A stretch of DNA of 47,445 bases from an uncultured Brachyspira sp. Its GTDB lineage: Bacteria; Spirochaetota; Brachyspiria; Brachyspirales; Brachyspiraceae. Under the pieces are notes generated by a model, which saw nothing but the letters and a program-made list of their open reading frames with translations, ran no database searches and was not told the origin of the DNA. Where the stretch lies: NCBI RefSeq assembly GCF_944393015.1, contig NZ_CALXYQ010000024.1, forward strand, positions 1 through 47,445, in the 5' to 3' direction. Positions within the stretch are counted from its first letter, which is position 1; every line of letters begins with the position of its first letter. The position numbers and the translations under genes were made by a program. Below are positions 42,590-47,445 of the stretch, in pieces.

Positions 42590-43840
42590 TTATTTTTCTA
42601 TATTGTTATGTATATCATTTATAGATATTTCTTTTTCTTCGCCGCTGTCCATATTTTTTAATTTGCACATTCCTCTTTTGAATTCATCTTCTCCAAGAAC
42701 AACAGCATATTTAGCATTTCTTTTGTTAGCGGATTTGAACTGACTTTTAATAGATTTAACAGCAAAATCATAATCACAGCTTATATTATTAGCTCTTAAA
42801 GACTGCATAATTTTTAAAACTTCATTTTCAGTTTCTTTAAATGCCACAATATAAGCATCAAGTCTTTCAGTAATGATATTATTTTGATTTTCTAATACAA
42901 GTAAAAGCCTTTCTATACCCATAGCACTTCCAACAGCTGGAACATCTTTTCCATTATTGAAAATACCAATCAAATTATCATATCTTCCGCCTCCAAGTAT
43001 GGCACTTTGAGCCCCTAAAGCATTTGTTTGAACTTCGAAAGCGGTTTTTGTATAATAATCTAAGCCCCTAACAAGTTTATGATCAACAGTAAATTTCTGT
43101 CCTATTCTTGTAAGTTCTTCGCATAATTTATCAAAATGTTCTTTACATTCATCGCATACATAATCATAGAATTTTGGTATATCTTTTATTGTTTCTTTAC
43201 ATTTTTCATTTTTGCAGTCTAATATTCTTAATATATTACCCTCATATCTTTTTTGACAAGTTTCGCAAAGTTCTTCTTTTCTGCTTCCAATAGCCTCTTT
43301 TAAAGCATTATTATAAGAAGGCTTACATTTAGAACATCCTACAGTATTTATTAGAAGATTAACATCATCAATGCCAAATTCTTTTAATACATTTATATTT
43401 AGAAGTATGATTTCAGCATCTATCAAAGGAGAGGAATTTCCTATACACTCAACTCCAAACTGATTAAATTCTCTGTATCTTCCCTTTTGAGGACGTTCCG
43501 CCCTATACATAGTACCTAAATAAAATAATTTGTTTATAGCAAACTCATTTTGCATAGAGTTTTCAACATAAGCACGAGCTACAGAAGCAGTACCTTCAGG
43601 TCTTAAAGTGAGTGATCTTCCTCCTCTATCTTCAAAGGTAAACATCTCTTTTCCTACTATATCAGTACCCTCTCCTATTCCTCTAGTGAAAAGGTCTGTA
43701 TACTCAAATAAAGGCGTTCTTATTCTGCCGTATCCATAAAGTTTTACTATATTTTTTATTTTATTTTCTATATATTCTAGTCTTTTAGAAGAATCATAGA
43801 AAAAATCGTTTGTACCTCTAGGTTTTTTTATATCTAACAT
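42590..43840 (-). CDS. hisS: Histidine-tRNA ligase
   Basis: A 416-residue class II synthetase. Motif 1 region KPRGTNDFF...FEYTDLFTRGIGEGTDIVGKEMF, motif 2 LRPEGTASVARAYVE and FYLGTMYRAERPQKGRYREFNQFGVE, histidine-specific LVRGLDYYTKTAFEV, motif 3 AVGSAMGIERLLLVL. The insertion domain carries several Cys pairs (CSKCKP, CETCQK, CDECKE), a zinc-site pattern known in some bacterial HisRS. AGGA precedes ATG 43840. It is 27 nt downstream of the duplicated exported-protein gene and likely cotranscribed with it. Confidence 0.96.
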   Translation of the reverse strand: MLDIKKPRGTNDFFYDSSKRLEYIENKIKNIVKLYGYGRIRTPLFEYTDLFTRGIGEGTDIVGKEMFTFEDRGGRSLTLRPEGTASVARAYVENSMQNEFAINKLFYLGTMYRAERPQKGRYREFNQFGVECIGNSSPLIDAEIILLNINVLKEFGIDDVNLLINTVGCSKCKPSYNNALKEAIGSRKEELCETCQKRYEGNILRILDCKNEKCKETIKDIPKFYDYVCDECKEHFDKLCEELTRIGQKFTVDHKLVRGLDYYTKTAFEVQTNALGAQSAILGGGRYDNLIGIFNNGKDVPAVGSAMGIERLLLVLENQNNIITERLDAYIVAFKETENEVLKIMQSLRANNISCDYDFAVKSIKSQFKSANKRNAKYAVVLGEDEFKRGMCKLKNMDSGEEKEISINDIHNNIEK

Positions 43841-43867
43841 ATTAACTTGTCCTAATTATTTATTTTT

Positions 43868-45931
43868 TTAATTTAAAACTTCCTGAGTTTTACTGCTTCC
43901 AGCCTTAGATGCATTCTTTGGAGGCTCATATATAGGTTTTGAATTTCTAACAGCTCTAATACCTGTTATTTTTTCTTCATAAGAAGGCATAGATGATAAA
44001 TCTTTAAACATTGTAGAAGAATAATCTAATATTTGAGTATTTTGTGGTTTGGATGATAGTATTTTTGAAAACTCTTCCAATTTAGCAGCATCTGCAACAC
44101 CTATTTTGCTTCTCCAATAAAGAACAGTAGGATAATATCTATGATCTTCGGCTAAAGAAGAACCAACTTCAGCAAACATCTTATCAGCTTCATATAAATC
44201 ATTATAAGCGAATAAGTTAACTGCACCTAAATAAAGTCTAGTTCTCATCAAAAGATTAGAATTATCTTTTTTATTGTATGCAAATGTTAAATCTGATTTA
44301 GCCTGAGCAGCAAATTCTGCAGATCTTCTTCCTTCATTTAGAAATCTTGAATAATAGGCAACTCCTCTATAATATGTATATTCCTCTACGGATATTCCCA
44401 TATATTCATTATAAGGATTGGTATTAAACCATTCTGTTGCCACTTTAGCAGGTCTTGATAATACATCTCTTATTATATTTCTTGTGTTTTCAGCATTTCC
44501 GTCATATCTATTAACAGGTGTATTTTCTTTTCCTACTGTTACTGAAACATCTTCTTTCTTTTCTTCTTCTACTATTTCTTCTTCTCCATCATTTAATTCT
44601 TCTTTTATCTCTTCTTTTAGTCCATCTAAATCATTTGTAGTAGTACTAGTATGATCTTTTATTATTATAGAGAATAGATTGTATTTATCTTTTTCAACTT
44701 TTACTGCATTAGTATACAGTTTATCTCCGAAAGATATATAAGCCTCATACATTCCTTCAGAAACATCTATAACGAAGTTTGTAGAAACTTCCGTATTGAA
44801 TGAATAATCTTCTATATCAACACCTATAGGGCCATTATTAGGGCTTTTATCTATCAATATAGTTAATGGGTATAAAGGTTCATTTTCAATTTCTGTTTCT
44901 ATATTTGTAGGTTCAGGAATATCTTTTTCCTCTTTTGTACCTCTTAGTATATTTGTTTTATATTCAATAGTTTTAGGGTCATCTATAACTATTTCATCAA
45001 CTATTTCTTTTTCTATAGAAGGTATTTTTCTATTTGAAGCATTTTCAGGAGTTTTTTCTCTTTTAGCTATATCCTGAAGCTCATCTAATTCTTCTTTTTC
45101 CTCTGGAGCTATTTCTGTTTTTACTAAATCTTCTTCAGACTCTTCATTTTTTTCTATTTCTTTTTCTATTTCATCAATATTTTTAGCAGGAGAATATCTT
45201 TCAAAAGTATCGAATTTTTGTGCTGTAAATACAGAAAGTCCTTCTTCTTCTGGAAGTATAGGAATAGAATTCTTTATTAATGTATAAACGTCCATATTAG
45301 AAGTAGTCCATTCATAAACCTTCTGAGTCATATCTTGAGGAGATTTTAACTTTTTCATCATTTCATTTATAGGCTTATTCTCCCCTGAAAAATAATCATA
45401 TATCTTATTATTAGGATTTTTTGATAAAATATTTAAAGTTTCATAATAACTTTCATAAACCATAGGAGTAATATAACTTAAATACATAGTCCAATATATT
45501 GCTGTAGGATAGTGGGGATTAGAAGTTTTGCAATTGTCAGCATAGTATTTAAATATCCTAGCAGGTAATTCTTTATCTCCAGGTAGTATTGTAAGTATTC
45601 CTCCTAAATATAGGAAAGCTCTATCATTGTAAGAATATACAGGGTCGTTAGGTAATTCTAAAGCCTTTCTAAAATCACTAGCTGCCCTATTAACTTCTGT
45701 TCTGGCACTTCTAAATTTTACAAATGATAAATATCTGCTTACACCTCTGTAAAAGTCAAATACATATTCATTTACACCATATTCATCGGAATAAGAATTT
45801 TTCTTAAACCAATCTATAGATTTTTTAGGAGATTTAGTTTGTAAATCTTCTATATAATCTGGAAATGTTATACTATTTTGGGAAAATAATGGGAAATATA
45901 GCAGCAATATAAATGCAATAACTTTTTTCAT
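43868..45931 (-). CDS. Exported protein with internally duplicated helical domain
   Basis: A 687-residue protein of unknown function with signal peptide MKKVIAFILLLYFPLFS. Residues 33-210 and 492-660 are two copies of one helical, TPR-like domain: WF (41/501), YRGV (61/521), LYLG (107/566) and YPT-x-x-YW (141/600) recur with nearly identical spacing. Between them lie an acidic low-complexity linker (about 252-352), a beta-rich segment (353-425, starting YPLTILIDKSPNNGPIG) that resembles small surface beta-sandwich domains, and a Glu-rich stretch (435-462). GGAG precedes ATG 45931. It is probably periplasmic and is the first gene of a unit with hisS and mltG. Confidence 0.75.
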   Translation of the reverse strand: MKKVIAFILLLYFPLFSQNSITFPDYIEDLQTKSPKKSIDWFKKNSYSDEYGVNEYVFDFYRGVSRYLSFVKFRSARTEVNRAASDFRKALELPNDPVYSYNDRAFLYLGGILTILPGDKELPARIFKYYADNCKTSNPHYPTAIYWTMYLSYITPMVYESYYETLNILSKNPNNKIYDYFSGENKPINEMMKKLKSPQDMTQKVYEWTTSNMDVYTLIKNSIPILPEEEGLSVFTAQKFDTFERYSPAKNIDEIEKEIEKNEESEEDLVKTEIAPEEKEELDELQDIAKREKTPENASNRKIPSIEKEIVDEIVIDDPKTIEYKTNILRGTKEEKDIPEPTNIETEIENEPLYPLTILIDKSPNNGPIGVDIEDYSFNTEVSTNFVIDVSEGMYEAYISFGDKLYTNAVKVEKDKYNLFSIIIKDHTSTTTNDLDGLKEEIKEELNDGEEEIVEEEKKEDVSVTVGKENTPVNRYDGNAENTRNIIRDVLSRPAKVATEWFNTNPYNEYMGISVEEYTYYRGVAYYSRFLNEGRRSAEFAAQAKSDLTFAYNKKDNSNLLMRTRLYLGAVNLFAYNDLYEADKMFAEVGSSLAEDHRYYPTVLYWRSKIGVADAAKLEEFSKILSSKPQNTQILDYSSTMFKDLSSMPSYEEKITGIRAVRNSKPIYEPPKNASKAGSSKTQEVLN

Positions 45932-46306
45932 TGTTATCTCCGAATATTTTTTAACTATTCTTTAAAATATCGACATCTGTTAAAAAACTTAAGTTATTTT
46001 ACTATAAAAAAATATAATATCAAGCATGATAAAATATTTTTGTGTATAATTAAACTAAATATTAATTTAATAGTAAAATATAAACTCATAATTTTACTAT
46101 CATAAAAATATATTATATATTTTAATGTTTTATATCATAATTTGCAATATCTTGTTTAGATTTATGAATTAATACTATGCTAAATATTTTTTATATATAA
46201 TAGTAAAATTTGATAGTTTACATAAGAAAATATTATGATAATATAGAAAAAATGGAAATTTTAAGCGAATTTTACCATCCTAAGAAACTAAAACATTTAA
46301 ATACTA
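45932..46306. other. Divergent intergenic region with repeated ATAGTAAAAT sites
   Basis: No reading frame was seen. ATAGTAAAAT occurs at 46070-46079, inverted at 46091-46100 (a perfect 10-bp inverted repeat with 11-nt loop), and again at 46200-46209. It separates divergent genes and could hold regulator sites; AT-rich chance matches are possible. Confidence 0.4.
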
Positions 46307-46344
46307 TTGACATATACATTAACATAATATAGAATTATGTTAAT
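46307..46344 (+). promoter_or_regulatory. Promoter with 11-bp inverted repeat for the coiled-coil gene
   Basis: TTGACA (46307-46312), 17-nt spacer, TAGAAT (46330-46335). A perfect inverted repeat ATTAACATAAT (46318-46328) and ATTATGTTAAT (46334-46344) with a 5-nt centre straddles the -10 box and likely start point. Confidence 0.75.
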
Positions 46345-46368
46345 ATACTATATTTACGGAGTTTTTTT

Positions 46369-47445
46369 ATGACCCCTGTTCTTCAATTAATACTAACATT
46401 CGTTGTTCCTCTATTATTTATCGGTATATACAGCGTAATCAATAGAAAAAAAAATTACAGCAATAATGATTTTAATGAAATGTTTGCTGAAGAAAAAGCT
46501 GTTTTGGAAGGTATTGTAGAAGAAAAAATATCTGAAGTTAGAGATAATGCTATAGATTTGGAAATAGCAGTTAAAAAGGCTGGCTTTATAAGCAAATCTA
46601 TGGAAGAGGATCTAGCTAAATTAAATAAAAGGATTGAGTCATATAAAGACTATAAGGCTGCGGTATCTCAGTATCAGGAGCAGGTTGATTCTCTTGAAGA
46701 AGCTTATTTGGAGATATTGAATAAAGTAGATACTGTATTAAAAGAACGTAATACTATAGAAAAGACTTATAAAAGAATATCCGATGTTAAGGCTAAAATG
46801 ACAGAATTAGAAAAGAATGTCGGATCTATACAGGATAAATTGATAGAATCTTATAATTCTAAATTAAATGAGTTTGAAAGCGAACTTTATAAGAGATTTG
46901 ATGCCCTTACTACTAACCTTTTAGCTCGTGATGCTCATTACAGTACTATGGCAGAACAAGAAAAAGAGAAAATATCAGCTCTTACAGAAGAATTCAAACT
47001 CCATGTCGCTAAAAAAGAAGAATTATTTACTAATCAGCTTACTCAGCTTGCTGAAAGAACAGCCCGTCATAATATAGAACAATTAGCAGAACTATTTGAG
47101 AAAGGTAGAGATGAGCTTATAAACAAATATTCATCATTCGCTGATGAGATAGATGTTAAATCTAAAGATATAGAAAATCGTTATGAAACTTTAAGCCAAT
47201 CTAAAGACGGTCTTGAAACAGAATTAAACAATTTAAGAGATACTATACATGACAGACTTAATTCTATAACTGAATCAAGTGTATTAGAATTCAAAGATGA
47301 AATGGAAAAAACTAAAGAGATGCTCTACTCTACTCTTAAAGAAGGACTTGAGAAAATAAGTCAGGATAAAGAGGAGTTTTTGGATTCTATAGAACAGAAG
47401 GCACATTCTTTAGAGAAGTCTATAGATGATATAAAAGATAAATCA
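46369..47445 (+). CDS. Long coiled-coil membrane protein, spirochaete type (partial, cut by window end)
   Basis: The first 359 codons of a frame still open at the window end. ATG 46369 has ACGGAG 7 nt upstream. An N-terminal membrane segment (LQLILTFVVPLLFIGIYSVI, about 5-24) is followed by RKK and then continuous heptad-rich coiled coil with abundant Lys/Glu (EEKISEVRDNAIDLEIAVKK, LAKLNKRIESYKDYKAAVSQ and so on). This matches the large coiled-coil proteins described in spirochaetes, whose role is unclear but probably structural. Only a fragment is visible. Confidence 0.85.
   Translation, partial: MTPVLQLILTFVVPLLFIGIYSVINRKKNYSNNDFNEMFAEEKAVLEGIVEEKISEVRDNAIDLEIAVKKAGFISKSMEEDLAKLNKRIESYKDYKAAVSQYQEQVDSLEEAYLEILNKVDTVLKERNTIEKTYKRISDVKAKMTELEKNVGSIQDKLIESYNSKLNEFESELYKRFDALTTNLLARDAHYSTMAEQEKEKISALTEEFKLHVAKKEELFTNQLTQLAERTARHNIEQLAELFEKGRDELINKYSSFADEIDVKSKDIENRYETLSQSKDGLETELNNLRDTIHDRLNSITESSVLEFKDEMEKTKEMLYSTLKEGLEKISQDKEEFLDSIEQKAHSLEKSIDDIKDKS

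Noticed and set aside
42900..43330. Cys-rich insertion in HisRS as a novel domain
   Set aside because: Zinc-type Cys pairs in this place are a known variant of bacterial histidyl-tRNA synthetases.

Overview
The window looks like a chromosomal piece of a low-G+C anaerobic intestinal spirochaete, most likely Brachyspira. The basis is the very AT-rich base and codon use, a coiled-coil protein of a spirochaete type at the right edge, many short lipoproteins, mucin-directed enzymes (sialidase, sulfatases, an M30-type protease), and familiar housekeeping genes in a non-Firmicute arrangement. The assignment rests on pattern recognition, not on a database search.

Left part (1-11.7 kb): an OppA-type peptide-binding lipoprotein, a PepD dipeptidase, a cysK-cysE cysteine-synthesis pair, a beta-barrel gene broken by one in-frame stop, a lipoprotein sialidase, two sugar kinases (KDG kinase and a ROK kinase), and rpsB-tsf behind a hairpin-rich leader. 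From 11.8 to 16.4 kb a tight three-gene minus-strand operon encodes an ATP-grasp enzyme fused to a degenerate FMN-oxidase-like domain, a membrane protein with a degenerate GGDEF-like domain, and a membrane-anchored TPR protein with a dead nuclease-like tail. At 16.6-17.9 kb lies an M30-type metalloprotease gene with a frameshift.

The most interesting region is 18.1-30.1 kb. It holds two sulfatases without signal peptides, a sugar ABC importer (binding protein plus two permeases) whose two transcription units share a duplicated 39-nt operator/promoter block, and an apparent operon of sulfatase, SsuA-like binding protein, two permeases and two ATPases. The two ATPases carry complementary defects, so their heterodimer would have one canonical and one degenerate ATP site. 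A LacI-type regulator converges on this operon. Together the genes suggest import of sulfated host-glycan fragments followed by cytoplasmic desulfation.

The stretch at 30.2-31.2 kb is a decay zone: a multiply frameshifted relic of a type I restriction HsdR C-terminus, a perfect 14-bp inverted repeat, and a member of an interspersed repeat family that recurs as about 2.6 tandem copies in front of trpS (40.1-40.4 kb).

The right part (31-47 kb) is mostly housekeeping: a YggS-type PLP protein, yaaR-tsaB, a chemoreceptor with a possible CheR/CheB tether at its end, mnmH, a hemolysin III-family membrane protein, ricT, trpS, mltG, hisS, an internally duplicated exported protein, and the start of a long spirochaete coiled-coil protein cut by the window edge. 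No tRNA, rRNA, insertion sequence or CRISPR array was seen.
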